From assembly GCF_019049245.1 (NCBI RefSeq), contig NZ_JAGMUK010000040.1:124001-188000 (forward strand): a stretch of DNA of 64,000 nt, in the 5' to 3' direction. The notes beneath the pieces are model-generated. The model ran no database searches. It was not told where the DNA came from and was given only the letters and a program-made list of their open reading frames with translations. Every line of letters begins with the position of its first letter. The first letter of the stretch is position 1. The position numbers and the translations under genes are program-made. Of this stretch, positions 22,605 through 31,781 are shown piece after piece. Source of the stretch: Streptomyces sp. AC555_RSS877. GTDB taxonomy: Bacteria; Actinomycetota; Actinomycetes; Streptomycetales; Streptomycetaceae.

Positions 22605-24569
22605 TCACGCGCGCCAGGCTCTGACCTTGGCCGCGGCCTTCCTCCGGATCCGTCCGAGCAGCGGCCGCGCCCTGCGCGCCAGCCGCTCCACGACACCGGG
22701 CCCGGGCGGGTGCACCACCTGTACTCCGCCCGCCCCGACCCGCAGGGCCGGTGACAGGGAGAGGAATCGGGGCACGCCGGCAGCCGGGGCCGGGCACAGG
22801 GCGACCTGCCAGGTCCTGCCCTTGAGGTCGCCGACCGGCAGAGCGGCCTCCAGCAGTGCGCCGGAGCCGTCCGGGGACGGCGACAGCGTGCCGGGGACGT
22901 CGCGGGAGGCCGAGCCGGTGAGCCGCAGCAGCACATCGGTGTCGCCGGGGACGTACAGCGGCAGGGGCGCGTGCAGCCGGCCGTCGGTGACGGTGACGTC
23001 CTTGGCGGGCACGCCGGCGAGGCCCAGCCGCTTGTCCGCGCTGTCGACGGCCAGGGCGAGACCGGCGTGCGGGTCGGTCCAGTACGGCAGCACGACCCGC
23101 CCGGCCACCACCCCGCCGAACGCGGCCGTCCGGTGCCTGCGGGGGGCCGGACGGACCGGCCCCAGGCGGCAGTCCTTGGTCCAGCCGCCCAGTTTGACCC
23201 GGACGTGGAAGTCCCACAGCCCGGCATTCATGGGAGCGCCGTCGGCCGCGACGGTGGGGTCGACGACGGCCGTGACGCGTAGCACCAGCCGGACCAGGTC
23301 GCCCTCCTTCACCGGGATGATCTCCCGGGTGACCTCGCCCGGCTGGAAGTACTGGGCGGAGGTGGCGCGTTCGCGCAGCAGCAGGTCCGCCGTGGCCGTC
23401 CCGAACCGGGTGACGCTGTCGGCGGCCACCCGGGCGACCGCCTCGGCGACGTCCCGCGGCGGACCGGAGGGCGGGGCGCCGGCCGGGTCGGCCGGGAACG
23501 TCATCGGTTCACCGCCGACCGTGTACTCGACGGCGAAGTCGACGCGCAGTGTCCCGTCCTCCCAGCGCACGCCCGCGGGCTCCGCCTTGAGGGCGACGGA
23601 GGCCTCCCACTCGGCGAACGCCACCACGTCGTCGTAGCGGTCGGCGGCGATCAGCGCGGCGACGATCTGCTGCGTCGTCTGGAGCCCCGCCGCGACACCC
23701 GGCCCGAAGCGCTCGACGACGACCCCGTGGATCTCGTCGAACAGCTCCCTGCGGTAGTCCGCGGGCAGCTTGAGCAGCCGTCGGCCGCGCATCCGCTCGA
23801 CCATCTCGTTGCGCAGCCAGCGCCGCAGCAGCCGGTCACGCACCGGTCCCGGCTCGGTGTACTGCTCGACGACGTCGAGAGCCTCGCGGAGGTTCTTGAA
23901 GTACCCGCCCGGATCGAAGCGCTGGAAGCCGGCGTTGGACGCGTCGTCCCGCCTGACGTGGTAGTAGCAGACGTAGTCGCTGAGCACGGAGACGTTGTCC
24001 GCGCGCAGATACGCCTCGGTGACGAAGACGTGGTCCTCGAGCCGCCGCCTGCCCTCCGGGAAGCGCAGCCCGATGTCGTCGAGGAACTTCCGGCGGAACA
24101 TCTTGTGCGGGGTGAGGCTGTCGATCAGCGGGGCGTTCGCCACGCTCGCGCGCGGGTGGTTGCGGCGGAACAGCTCCACCGGCACCGGCCGGCCCTTGCC
24201 CGCCATCTTGCCGACGACGACGTCGGCGCCGTTGGCCACCCCGTAGTGGTACATCCGCTCGAGGGCCTCGTCGCCGAGGTAGTCGTCGTTGTCGACGAAC
24301 ATGACGTACTCGCCCTGGGCTGCGGCGATCCCCACGTTGCGAGGCTTGCCCGACCAACCTGAGTTCTCCTGGTGGACGACCGCGACCCGGGGGTTCGCCG
24401 CGGCGACCTCGTCGAGCCGGGCGGGCGTGCCGTCGGTGGAACCGTCGTCGACGAAGATCACTTCGTATTCGTCGGGAGGCAGTGACTGCCTCAGCAACGA
24501 AGTGATGCAGTCCTCGATGTAGGTCCCCGGGTTGTAGACGGGAACGATGACGCTGACCTTCACCGGCAT
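22605..24569 (-). CDS. GT2 glycosyltransferase with large C-terminal domain
   Basis: Protein of 654 residues. Residues 1-260 are a GT-A domain: VSVIVPVYNPGTYIEDCI, FVDDGSTDGTPARLDE, FVDNDDYLGDEALERMYHYG (DxD-type NDD motif) and RRLEDHVFVTEAYLRAD. The rest, with a helical part to about 340 and then beta-rich segments (VKLGGWTKDCRLGPVR), has no assigned function and resembles the tails of CDP-glycerol or teichoic-acid-type transferases. No membrane helices are visible. It probably adds sugars to a cell-wall polymer or glycopeptide. ATG at 24569 starts MPVKVSVIVPV. It is convergent with the methyltransferase of the decayed rml operon, which suggests one former surface-glycan locus. Confidence 0.85.
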   Translation of the reverse strand: MPVKVSVIVPVYNPGTYIEDCITSLLRQSLPPDEYEVIFVDDGSTDGTPARLDEVAAANPRVAVVHQENSGWSGKPRNVGIAAAQGEYVMFVDNDDYLGDEALERMYHYGVANGADVVVGKMAGKGRPVPVELFRRNHPRASVANAPLIDSLTPHKMFRRKFLDDIGLRFPEGRRRLEDHVFVTEAYLRADNVSVLSDYVCYYHVRRDDASNAGFQRFDPGGYFKNLREALDVVEQYTEPGPVRDRLLRRWLRNEMVERMRGRRLLKLPADYRRELFDEIHGVVVERFGPGVAAGLQTTQQIVAALIAADRYDDVVAFAEWEASVALKAEPAGVRWEDGTLRVDFAVEYTVGGEPMTFPADPAGAPPSGPPRDVAEAVARVAADSVTRFGTATADLLLRERATSAQYFQPGEVTREIIPVKEGDLVRLVLRVTAVVDPTVAADGAPMNAGLWDFHVRVKLGGWTKDCRLGPVRPAPRRHRTAAFGGVVAGRVVLPYWTDPHAGLALAVDSADKRLGLAGVPAKDVTVTDGRLHAPLPLYVPGDTDVLLRLTGSASRDVPGTLSPSPDGSGALLEAALPVGDLKGRTWQVALCPAPAAGVPRFLSLSPALRVGAGGVQVVHPPGPGVVERLARRARPLLGRIRRKAAAKVRAWRA

Positions 24570-24753
24570 CGGGCTCCGGGCCCCCTCAGTTCGCTTGCCG
24601 TGGGTGATGTCGCTGGTACGCGTTGGCAGATGCTAACGCCACCGAGCCCTTTGTCCATCGTCGGCCCACCGGCGGGACACGTGGCGTGTCCCCGTCGGCG
24701 GGGGCCCGGCGGGCCTGCGGATGCCGGCACCCCCGCGCCGGTAATCTGGCGCG

Positions 24754-25254
24754 GTGCGCCTGCTGTTGATGTCCGACACCCACCTGCCGCGACGCGCCAA
24801 GGAGCTCCCCGCGCCGCTGCTGGCCGAACTCCCGCGCGCGGACGTCGTGTTCCACGCCGGGGACTGGGTGGACACCGCCACCCTCGACCTGCTGGAGGCC
24901 CGCAGCGCCAGGCTCGTCGCCGTGTACGGCAACAACGACGGGCCGGATCTGCGCGCCCGGCTCCCGGAGGTGGCGTACGCCGAACTCGACGGCCTGCGTT
25001 TCGCCGTCGTCCACGAGACGGGCGCCGCCCAGGGCCGTGAGACCCGCTGTGCCGGCCGCTTCCCCGACACCGACGTCCTGGTCTTCGGGCACAGCCACAT
25101 TCCCTGGGACACCACCGCGCCCACCGGCCTGCGCCTGCTCAACCCCGGCTCGCCGACCGACCGCCGCCGACAGCCCCACTGCACCTACATGACCGCGACG
25201 GCGGCCGACGGCCGCCTCACGGACGTACGACTGCACCGCCTGCCCCCGCGGTAG
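24754..25254 (+). CDS. YfcE/MJ0936-type metallophosphoesterase
   Basis: Protein of 166 residues with all calcineurin-like metal motifs in order: LLMSDTHLP, VFHAGDWVD, VYGNNDGPD, VVHETGA (the His replaces the usual GH pair) and VFGHSHIPW. Length and motif spacing fit the YfcE group of small phosphodiesterases, active on bis-p-nitrophenyl phosphate-like esters; the physiological substrate is unknown. GTG at 24754 gives VRLLLMSDTH. The gene stands alone, divergent from the glycosyltransferase across 184 bp. Confidence 0.9.
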   Translation: MRLLLMSDTHLPRRAKELPAPLLAELPRADVVFHAGDWVDTATLDLLEARSARLVAVYGNNDGPDLRARLPEVAYAELDGLRFAVVHETGAAQGRETRCAGRFPDTDVLVFGHSHIPWDTTAPTGLRLLNPGSPTDRRRQPHCTYMTATAADGRLTDVRLHRLPPR

Positions 25255-25345
25255 GAAGGGGGCGCCGAACGCGCCCACTTCCCGAAGTGGCCCGCACCGC
25301 ATATTCGTTGGACGTCCGGGCCCTGACCCCGGTCAACTGGACGGC

Positions 25346-26260
25346 GTGCTGATCGACACCGCCCTTGTACGCCGTCTGCTCGCCGCCCAGTTCCCGCAGT
25401 GGGCGCACCTGCCCGTCGCCCCCGTGGAGCGGTCCGGCATGGACAACGCCACCTTCCGGCTCGGCACCGGCCTGTCGGTGCGGCTGCCGCGCTACGCCCA
25501 CTGGGTGGGCCAGGTGGAGCGCGAACACCGTTGGCTGCCGCACCTCGCACCGCGGCTGCCGCTGCCCGTCTCCGAGCCGGTCGCCAAGGGCGAACCCGGC
25601 GAGGGCTACCCGTATCCCTGGTCGGTGTACCGCTGGCTGGAGGGGGACACGGCGACGACGGAGGGACTGGCCGACCCCGTCCGGACGGCTCGTGACCTCG
25701 CCGGGTTCCTCAGGGCCCTCCGGTCGATCGACGCCACGGGCGGGCCGGGTCCCGAGCAGAGCAACGCGTTCCGTGGGGTGTCGATGGGCGACCCACGGGA
25801 TTCGGTGGCCGAGGATTCACTCGTACGAGTCAAGATCGAAGCCCTGAAGAAGGCACGCCTGGTCGACACGGACGCGGTGACGGAGGTGTGGGAGGCGGCC
25901 CTCGCCGCCCCCGCGTGGGACCGGCCGCCGGTGTGGATCCACGGCGACCTCGACGCGGGGAACCTGCTGACCGTGGACGGCAGGCTCAGCGCCGTCATCG
26001 ACTTCGGGACGCTGGCCGTGGCCGACCCGGCGGTGGATCTGCAGCCCGCCTGGAAGTTCCTGCCCGCCCGGGCACGGGACGCCTTCCGGGAGGCGGTCGA
26101 CCTCGACGACGCGACCTGGGCGCGCGGGCGGGGCTGGGCGGTGGCCGGGTCGCTGCCGGTGCCGGACGACCCGTTCTTCCAGGCGGACCCCGCACGGGTG
26201 ACGGCGGCGCTGCGTCACCTCGACGCGGTCGTCGAGGACCACCGCCGCCACGGTTCCTGA
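25346..26260 (+). CDS. Aminoglycoside phosphotransferase (APH)-family kinase
   Basis: Protein of 304 residues with the APH fold. The nucleotide loop region is RSGMDNATFRLGTGLSVRLP, the hinge is PWSVYRWLEGDTA, the catalytic loop WIHGDLDAGNLL, and the metal-binding motif VIDFGTLAVADPAVDL. This subfamily is widespread in Streptomyces and usually annotated from homology only; it may phosphorylate an aminoglycoside, macrolide or metabolite hydroxyl. GTG at 25346 begins VLIDTALVRRLL. It is convergent with the XdhC-like gene. Confidence 0.9.
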   Translation: MLIDTALVRRLLAAQFPQWAHLPVAPVERSGMDNATFRLGTGLSVRLPRYAHWVGQVEREHRWLPHLAPRLPLPVSEPVAKGEPGEGYPYPWSVYRWLEGDTATTEGLADPVRTARDLAGFLRALRSIDATGGPGPEQSNAFRGVSMGDPRDSVAEDSLVRVKIEALKKARLVDTDAVTEVWEAALAAPAWDRPPVWIHGDLDAGNLLTVDGRLSAVIDFGTLAVADPAVDLQPAWKFLPARARDAFREAVDLDDATWARGRGWAVAGSLPVPDDPFFQADPARVTAALRHLDAVVEDHRRHGS

Positions 26261-26302
26261 CGACCGGAGCGCCCGCCAGGAGTCGCCGACGCGGGACCGG
26301 GT

Positions 26303-27406
26303 CTAGGACCCGGCCGGATGGATCGCTCCCGCCGTCGCCGTCAGTGGGGCGCCGCTGCCGCCCCAGCGCAGCGCGACGATCTCCGCGGCGACGGACACGG
26401 CGACCTCCTCGGGGGTACGGGCCCCGAGGTCGAGGCCCACGGGGGAGCGCAGCCGGGACAGCTCGCCCGCCGTGAGGCCGGCCTCCGTCAGCCGCCGCAG
26501 CCGGTCGTCGTGGGTGCGGCGGCTGCCCATCGCCCCGATGTACGCGGCAGGCCGGCGCAGCGCCTCCTCCAGCAGCGGCACGTCGAACTTCGGGTCGTGG
26601 GTGAGGACGCAGATCACCGTGCGGTCGTCGGTGCCGGTGCCCCTCAGGTAGCGGTGCGGCCAGTCCACGACCACCTCGACGCCCTCCGGGAAGCGCTTGG
26701 GGGTGGCGAAGACCGGGCGGGCGTCGCACACCGTGACCCGGTAGCCGAGGAAGTCGCCGATGCGGGCGACGGCGGCCGCGTAGTCGATCGCGCCGAAGAC
26801 CAGCATGCGCGGCGGAGGTGTGAAGGAGTGCAGGAAGACGGTGACCGCGTCCTCGCGGCGTTCGCCATGGGGGCCGTAGTGCCGCAGGCCCGTGGCGCCG
26901 AGGGCGAGTTCCCCGCGCGCGTCGGCCGTGACCGCCGCGTCCAGGCCCGGTGTGCCGAGCGTGCCGGCCACCCCGTGCGGCCACACCGCGAGGGTGGCTC
27001 CGCGCGGCGCCGGCCCGTCGGTGACCGTGGCCACGGTGACCGGGCGGCCGTCGGCGACCGACTCGGCGACCGCGCCGAAGGACGGATCCGACTGCGGGGT
27101 GACGGGCCGGACCAGCAGGGTGATCTCGCCGCCGCAGGTGAGCCCGACCGCGAAGGCGTCCGCGTCGCTGTACCCGAAGGTCTCCAGGCGGGCCTCCCCG
27201 CTCGCCACCACCTCCTGGGCGAGCTCGAAGACCGCCCCCTCGACGCAGCCGCCGGACACGCTGCCCACGACCTCGTCGGCCGGACCCACGGCCATGGCCG
27301 CACCGGGATCGCGCGGCGCGCTGCGGCTGACCGCCACCACCGTGGCCAGGCCGAACGGTGCACGGGCCGCGTACCAGCCGCTCACCACCGGGAGAATGTC
27401 ACGCAC
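26303..27406 (-). CDS. XdhC-family protein (molybdenum cofactor insertion/maturation)
   Basis: Protein of 367 residues with the two XdhC/CoxI parts: an N-terminal domain with VVAVSRSAPRDPGAAMAV, GSVSGGCVEGAVFE (conserved SGGCVE motif) and GLTCGGEI, and a C-terminal Rossmann domain with MLVFGAIDYAAAVARIGDFL and AAYIGAMGSRRTHDDR. XdhC proteins sulfurate and deliver the Mo cofactor to xanthine dehydrogenase-type enzymes. No such dehydrogenase is in the window, so this copy is an orphan. GTG at 27406 has a perfect GGAAGGAG site, so longer upstream starts are rejected. Confidence 0.9.
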   Translation of the reverse strand: MRDILPVVSGWYAARAPFGLATVVAVSRSAPRDPGAAMAVGPADEVVGSVSGGCVEGAVFELAQEVVASGEARLETFGYSDADAFAVGLTCGGEITLLVRPVTPQSDPSFGAVAESVADGRPVTVATVTDGPAPRGATLAVWPHGVAGTLGTPGLDAAVTADARGELALGATGLRHYGPHGERREDAVTVFLHSFTPPPRMLVFGAIDYAAAVARIGDFLGYRVTVCDARPVFATPKRFPEGVEVVVDWPHRYLRGTGTDDRTVICVLTHDPKFDVPLLEEALRRPAAYIGAMGSRRTHDDRLRRLTEAGLTAGELSRLRSPVGLDLGARTPEEVAVSVAAEIVALRWGGSGAPLTATAGAIHPAGS

Positions 27407-27622
27407 GGTTCCGCTCCTTCCACGCAAGCCACGTGGGCTCCTCTCACCCGCGTCGCGTGGCCACTGGTCGAGCGTTAATCCGTTGCCCCGGTGGCCCTGG
27501 ACCTGCTGCACTTCAAGTGAACCTCGTCCTCGCCTCACCGCACGATCCAGGAGAAGCAATGCGCGCACCGCTCATGTCCGCCCCGGAAGGAATCACCCTC
27601 TCTTCAAAGGACATGACGCTCC

Positions 27623-29593
27623 GTGCACTTGCTCAACCTCGGCATCCTCGCGCACGTCGACGCAGGTAAGACCAGCCTGACCGAGCGGCTGCTGCACTCG
27701 GTCGGTGTGATCGACGAGATCGGCCGCGTCGACGACGGGAACACGCAGACCGACACGCTCGCGCTGGAGCGCCGGCGCGGCATCACCATCAAGTCCGCCG
27801 TCGTCTCCTTCGAGGTCGACGACGTGACCGTCAACCTCATCGACACCCCCGGCCATCCCGACTTCATCGCCGAGGTGGAGCGGGTCCTCGGCGTCCTCGA
27901 CGGCGCCGTGCTCGTCGTCTCGGCGGTCGAGGGCGTCCAGGCCCAGACCCGCGTCCTGATGCGGACCCTGCAGCGCCTGCGCATCCCCACACTCGTCTTC
28001 GTCAACAAGATCGACCGACAGGGCGCCGGGTACGAGGGCCTGCTGCGGGCGGTCTCCGAACGGCTCACGCCCTCCGCCGTACCGATGGGCACCGCCGCCG
28101 GGCTCGGCACGCGGGGCGCCCGTTTCACCCCCGGCCTCGGCCCAGCCGCGCTCGACGTCCTGGCCGACCACGACGACGACCTGCTGTCCGCCTATGTCGA
28201 GGGCACCGTCTCCGAAGCCCGGCTGCGTGCCGCGCTCGCCGACGGGACCCGGCAGGCCCTGGTCCACCCGGTGTACTTCGGCTCCGCCGTCACGGGCGCG
28301 GGCGTCGGCGAACTGATCGAGGGGATCAAGGAGTTGCTGCCCGCCGCGGGCGGCGACCCCGACAGCCCGCTGTCCGGCACCGTCTTCAAGGTCGAACGGG
28401 GCCCGGCGGGGGAGAAGGTGGCGTACGCGCGGATCTTCTCCGGAAGCCTGCGCACCCGTGACCGGATCACCTTCGGCGACGCCCGTGAGGACGGCAGGAT
28501 CACCGCGATCAGCGTCTTCGACCACGGCACCGACGTCCGCCGGGACACGGTCTGCGCGGGCCGCATCGCCAAGCTCCGGGGCCTCGCCGACGTCAGGATC
28601 GGCGACGCCCTCGGCGAACCACGCAAGGCGTACGGCCACTTCTTCGCCCCGCCGACCCTGGAGACCGTCGTCGTCCCCGGCCCGGGCACGGACGGCAGAG
28701 CCCTTCACCTCGCGCTCGTTCAACTGGCCGAACAGGACCCGCTGATCGGCCTGCGGCACGACGAGGTACGGCGGGAGACCTCCGTGTCCCTGTACGGCGA
28801 GGTGCAGAAGGAGGTCATCCAGGCCACCCTCGCCGACGAGTTCGGACTCGACGTCACCTTCCGCGAGACCACGCCCCTGTGCATCGAGCGGCCGGCCGGC
28901 ACCGGGGCGGCGGCCGAGTTCATCAAGAAGGACGCCAACCCCTTCCTCGCCACCGTCGGCCTGCGCGTCGACCCGGCGCCGCCCGGGACGGGAGTCGGCT
29001 TCCGGCTGGAGGTGGAGCTCGGCTCCATGCCGTACGCCTTCTTCAAGGCCGTCGAGGACACCGTGCGCGGCACCCTCGGACAGGGTCTGCACGGCTGGCA
29101 GGTCACCGACTGCACGGTCACGTTGACCCACTGCGGCTACTGGCCCCGGCAGAGCCACTCCCACCAGGGCTTCGACAAGAGCATGTCCAGCACCGGGGCC
29201 GACTTCCGCGGGCTGACCCCGCTGGTCCTCGTGGAGGCGCTCAGGCGGGCGGGCAGCCAGGTGTACGAGCCGATGCACCGCTTCCGTGCCGAGGCCCCGG
29301 CGGACACCCTGGGCGCGCTGCTTCCGGTGCTGACCGCCCTGCGGGCCGTCCCGCAGACCACCGAGACGCGGGACGAGACCTGCGTTCTGGAGGGTGTCGT
29401 TCCGGCGGACCGGGTACACGCACTGGAGCAGCGGCTTCCGGGGCTCACCCGGGGTGAGGGGGAACTGGAGAGCGCCTTCGACCACTACGCGCCCGTCACG
29501 CACGGCACGGTGCCGCGCAGGCCGCGCACGGACAACAACCCGCTGCACCGCAAGGAGTACCTGCTGAACGTGACACGTCGGGTGGGCGGGTGA
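27623..29593 (+). CDS. Tet(M)/Otr(A)-type ribosomal protection GTPase
   Basis: EF-G-like protein of 656 residues. The G domain has G1 AHVDAGKTSLTERLL, G2 RRRGITIKSA, G3 LIDTPGHPDF and G4 FVNKIDRQG. Domain II and EF-G-like domains III-V follow with the family motifs YGEVQKEVIQATL and HCGYWPRQSHSHQGFDKSMS, which fit Tet(M)/Tet(O)/Otr(A) rather than EF-G. These proteins release tetracycline from the ribosome. In Streptomyces such genes occur both in oxytetracycline producers and as chromosomal resistance genes; no tetracycline genes are visible here. GTG at 27623 has AAAGGA upstream. It diverges from the XdhC-like gene across 216 bp, where no attenuation leader could be proven. Confidence 0.92.
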   Translation: MHLLNLGILAHVDAGKTSLTERLLHSVGVIDEIGRVDDGNTQTDTLALERRRGITIKSAVVSFEVDDVTVNLIDTPGHPDFIAEVERVLGVLDGAVLVVSAVEGVQAQTRVLMRTLQRLRIPTLVFVNKIDRQGAGYEGLLRAVSERLTPSAVPMGTAAGLGTRGARFTPGLGPAALDVLADHDDDLLSAYVEGTVSEARLRAALADGTRQALVHPVYFGSAVTGAGVGELIEGIKELLPAAGGDPDSPLSGTVFKVERGPAGEKVAYARIFSGSLRTRDRITFGDAREDGRITAISVFDHGTDVRRDTVCAGRIAKLRGLADVRIGDALGEPRKAYGHFFAPPTLETVVVPGPGTDGRALHLALVQLAEQDPLIGLRHDEVRRETSVSLYGEVQKEVIQATLADEFGLDVTFRETTPLCIERPAGTGAAAEFIKKDANPFLATVGLRVDPAPPGTGVGFRLEVELGSMPYAFFKAVEDTVRGTLGQGLHGWQVTDCTVTLTHCGYWPRQSHSHQGFDKSMSSTGADFRGLTPLVLVEALRRAGSQVYEPMHRFRAEAPADTLGALLPVLTALRAVPQTTETRDETCVLEGVVPADRVHALEQRLPGLTRGEGELESAFDHYAPVTHGTVPRRPRTDNNPLHRKEYLLNVTRRVGG

Positions 29594-29629
29594 GGACCCG
29601 GTCGCCGGCGCGGTCGCCGAAGTAGAACC

Positions 29630-29643
29630 TTACTCATCAGTCA
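29630..29643. promoter_or_regulatory. TTACT-ATCAGTCA motif upstream of the GH5 gene
   Basis: TTACTCATCAGTCA at 29630-29643, extended to TTACTCATCAGTCAGATGT, lies 37 bp before the GH5 start. Eighteen of the 20 bases of the extended site recur at 49651 upstream of the mycothiol dehydrogenase gene. The central near-palindrome ACT-ATCAGT suggests a TetR-type operator or a shared promoter element. Confidence 0.4.
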
Positions 29644-29679
29644 GATGTGTTGACGCTGTCAGGAAATCACCGGACTGTA

Positions 29680-31545
29680 ATGGACATGCCGAATATGCGC
29701 GCGCGTCTGCTCGTTGTTCTGGTTGTCCTCTCCGGATTCCTGACGGCGACGGGCGTGAGACCCGCCACCGCCGAAGCCCTCCCCGACTCCCTCTGGTTCG
29801 ACGACACCCCCGTCACCGTGCAGGACGGCCGCTTCACCGACGGCCTCGGCCGCGAGGTCGTCCTGCGCGGCTACAACGTCTCCGGCGAGACCAAGCTGGC
29901 CGAGAACAACGGCCTGCCCTTCGCCTCCGTCGCCGACGCGAAGAAGTCCGCGACCGCGCTGCGCGCCCTCGGCGGCGGCAACACGGTCCGCTTCCTGCTC
30001 TCCTGGGCCTACGCCGAGCCCGTGCGCGGCCAGGTCAGTGCGGCCTACCTGGCCGCCGCCACCGACCAGATGCGCGCGTTCCTGGACGCCGGGATCCGCG
30101 TCTACCCCGACTTCCACCAGGACCTCTACTCCCGCCACCTCTTCGACCCCGACAGCTGGTACACGGGCGACGGCGCCCCCAAGTGGGCCGTGGACGCCGG
30201 GAACTACCCGGACGAGAACTGCGGGATCTGCCTGTTCTGGGGCCAGAACATCACCCAGAACGAGGCCGTGAAGCAGGCGTCGTACGACTTCTGGCACAAC
30301 GCGTACGGCCTCCAGGACGCGTTCCTCACCACCGCCCAGAAGACGATGGCGTACGTCAAACAGCACGTCAGCACCGCCCAGTTCGCCGGCGTCGTCGGCT
30401 TCGACCCCTACAACGAGCCGCACGCCGGCGTGTACGACTCCGGGCAGACCAGCCGCGCCTGGGAGCGCGACGTGCTGTGGCCCTTCTACGAGAAGTTCCG
30501 CGCCCGCATGGACACGGCCGGCTGGCAGGACAAACCGGCCTTCGTCGAGCCGAACCTGTTCTGGAACGCCAACATCGGCTTCCAGAAGCAGGAGGGCGGA
30601 CTCCTCGACGCCGGGACCCTCGGCCCGGACTACGTGTTCAACACCCACTTCTACGACCAGAAGGCCATCTCCGGGATCTTCATGCCGGGCAAGGCCGGGG
30701 ACGGTCAGTACTCGACCGACTTCGGGACGGTCCGCGACCGCGCCGCGGCCACCGACACGGCCGGAATCATCAGCGAGTTCGGCCACCCCTTGGCGGGCAA
30801 CGTCTCCGACAAGGCACCCACCGTCCTCAAGGCGATGTACCAGGCCCTCGACTCCCGCCTGCCGAGCGCGAGTTGGTGGTCGAACCCGACGGCGTCCGGC
30901 CCCGTCCTGTCCGGTTCGCAGTGGCAGTGGGACATCTACAACGGACGTCACCGCGAGCTGATGAACGGCAACCCCGACAAGGTGCTCACCACCGGCGACG
31001 CCTGGAACGACGAGGACCTGTCGGCCGTACGCCTGAACGACTCGGGGACGGCCGTACTGCGCCAGGACGCCCGGCTCCTCGACCGCCTCTATCCGAGCGC
31101 CACGGCCGGGACGACCGTCGCCTTCACCTATGAGGACCGCTCCCGCGACGGCTCCACGACCCTGACCTGGAACCCGGTGCCGAGCTCACTGCCGAACGTC
31201 TCCCGGCTGGTCGGCTCCGGACAGTACGGGCTGCTGCTGTGGCGCTCCGACGGCACCTCGGCGCCCACCGAACTGCACCTCCCGGCATCCTTCCCCACCT
31301 CCACCACCACGGTCGTCTCCGACCTGGGCACCTCCTACGCCCCGCCGGCGTACACCCGGACGACCCCGGTCGCGGCGGCCCCGGAACCGGGCGCCACGGG
31401 CAGCCGCCGCCTCCTGCTCACCGCTCCCGACAACGGGGTCCTGCACTACGCGCTGGTGACCAACGGGACGACCTCGCCCCCGGCGGACCTGCTCGCCGCG
31501 GCCCGGGCCGAGCTGTCGGCATGGGCGGCACAGCGCGTGCGCTGA
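29680..31545 (+). CDS. Secreted GH5 glycoside hydrolase, endoglycoceramidase-like
   Basis: Protein of 621 residues. The signal peptide is RLLVVLVVLSGFLTATGVRP, with cleavage likely after residue 30 or so. The GH5 TIM barrel spans about 40-430: FLLSWAYAEPVRGQV, VYPDFHQDLYSR, the acid/base Glu in FDPYNEPHAG and the nucleophile Glu in GIISEFGHPLAGN. The HQDLYSR-NEPH pattern fits endoglycoceramidase-like GH5_29-type enzymes rather than cellulases. A C-terminal beta-sandwich (about 470-615) follows. It probably cleaves glycans from glycolipids or polysaccharides outside the cell. ATG at 29680 is chosen; ATGs at 29686 and 29695 are alternatives. A strong terminator follows at 31557. Confidence 0.88.
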   Translation: MDMPNMRARLLVVLVVLSGFLTATGVRPATAEALPDSLWFDDTPVTVQDGRFTDGLGREVVLRGYNVSGETKLAENNGLPFASVADAKKSATALRALGGGNTVRFLLSWAYAEPVRGQVSAAYLAAATDQMRAFLDAGIRVYPDFHQDLYSRHLFDPDSWYTGDGAPKWAVDAGNYPDENCGICLFWGQNITQNEAVKQASYDFWHNAYGLQDAFLTTAQKTMAYVKQHVSTAQFAGVVGFDPYNEPHAGVYDSGQTSRAWERDVLWPFYEKFRARMDTAGWQDKPAFVEPNLFWNANIGFQKQEGGLLDAGTLGPDYVFNTHFYDQKAISGIFMPGKAGDGQYSTDFGTVRDRAAATDTAGIISEFGHPLAGNVSDKAPTVLKAMYQALDSRLPSASWWSNPTASGPVLSGSQWQWDIYNGRHRELMNGNPDKVLTTGDAWNDEDLSAVRLNDSGTAVLRQDARLLDRLYPSATAGTTVAFTYEDRSRDGSTTLTWNPVPSSLPNVSRLVGSGQYGLLLWRSDGTSAPTELHLPASFPTSTTTVVSDLGTSYAPPAYTRTTPVAAAPEPGATGSRRLLLTAPDNGVLHYALVTNGTTSPPADLLAAARAELSAWAAQRVR

Positions 31546-31556
31546 CCGCGTTCGAC

Positions 31557-31603
31557 CCTTCCCTCGCGTCGGGGTCCAGGCTGAACCCCGACCCGAGGGA
31601 AGG
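31557..31603 (+). terminator. Terminator of the GH5 gene
   Basis: A 19-bp stem with a single mismatch (31557-31575 with 31585-31603, arm core CCTTCCCTCG/CGAGGGAAGG) closes a 9-base loop 12 bp after the stop. Confidence 0.85.
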
Positions 31604-31781
31604 CGCGTGAGCTGCTACTCCGTGAGGCAGGTCGCGCCTTTGGGCGCCTGCCTCCAGCCCACCGCACCGCACCGCGCCGCCCCGGCCCGTGCCGCCTCGG
31701 TTCGCCGCGCAGCGCACGACGAAGCGAGGACGGAACGGGCCGGGGCGGTCAACAATCCATGCTTGGCTTACGGGTTGAGGC

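Noticed and set aside
25275..25290. CCACTT-CCCG-AAGTGG hairpin after the phosphoesterase gene
   Set aside because: Only a 6-bp stem without flanking pairing or T-tract; too weak to call a terminator.
26280..26310. CCGGGTC-TAG-GACCCGG hairpin at the end of the XdhC-like gene
   Set aside because: Seven base pairs around the stop codon; common in GC-rich DNA and not clearly a terminator.
27407..27622. Possible leader peptide or MerR/SoxR-like site (CACTTCAAGTG) before the ribosomal-protection gene
   Set aside because: A short frame and an 11-bp palindrome exist, but no stem-loop pair or consensus spacing supports attenuation or a MerR promoter.
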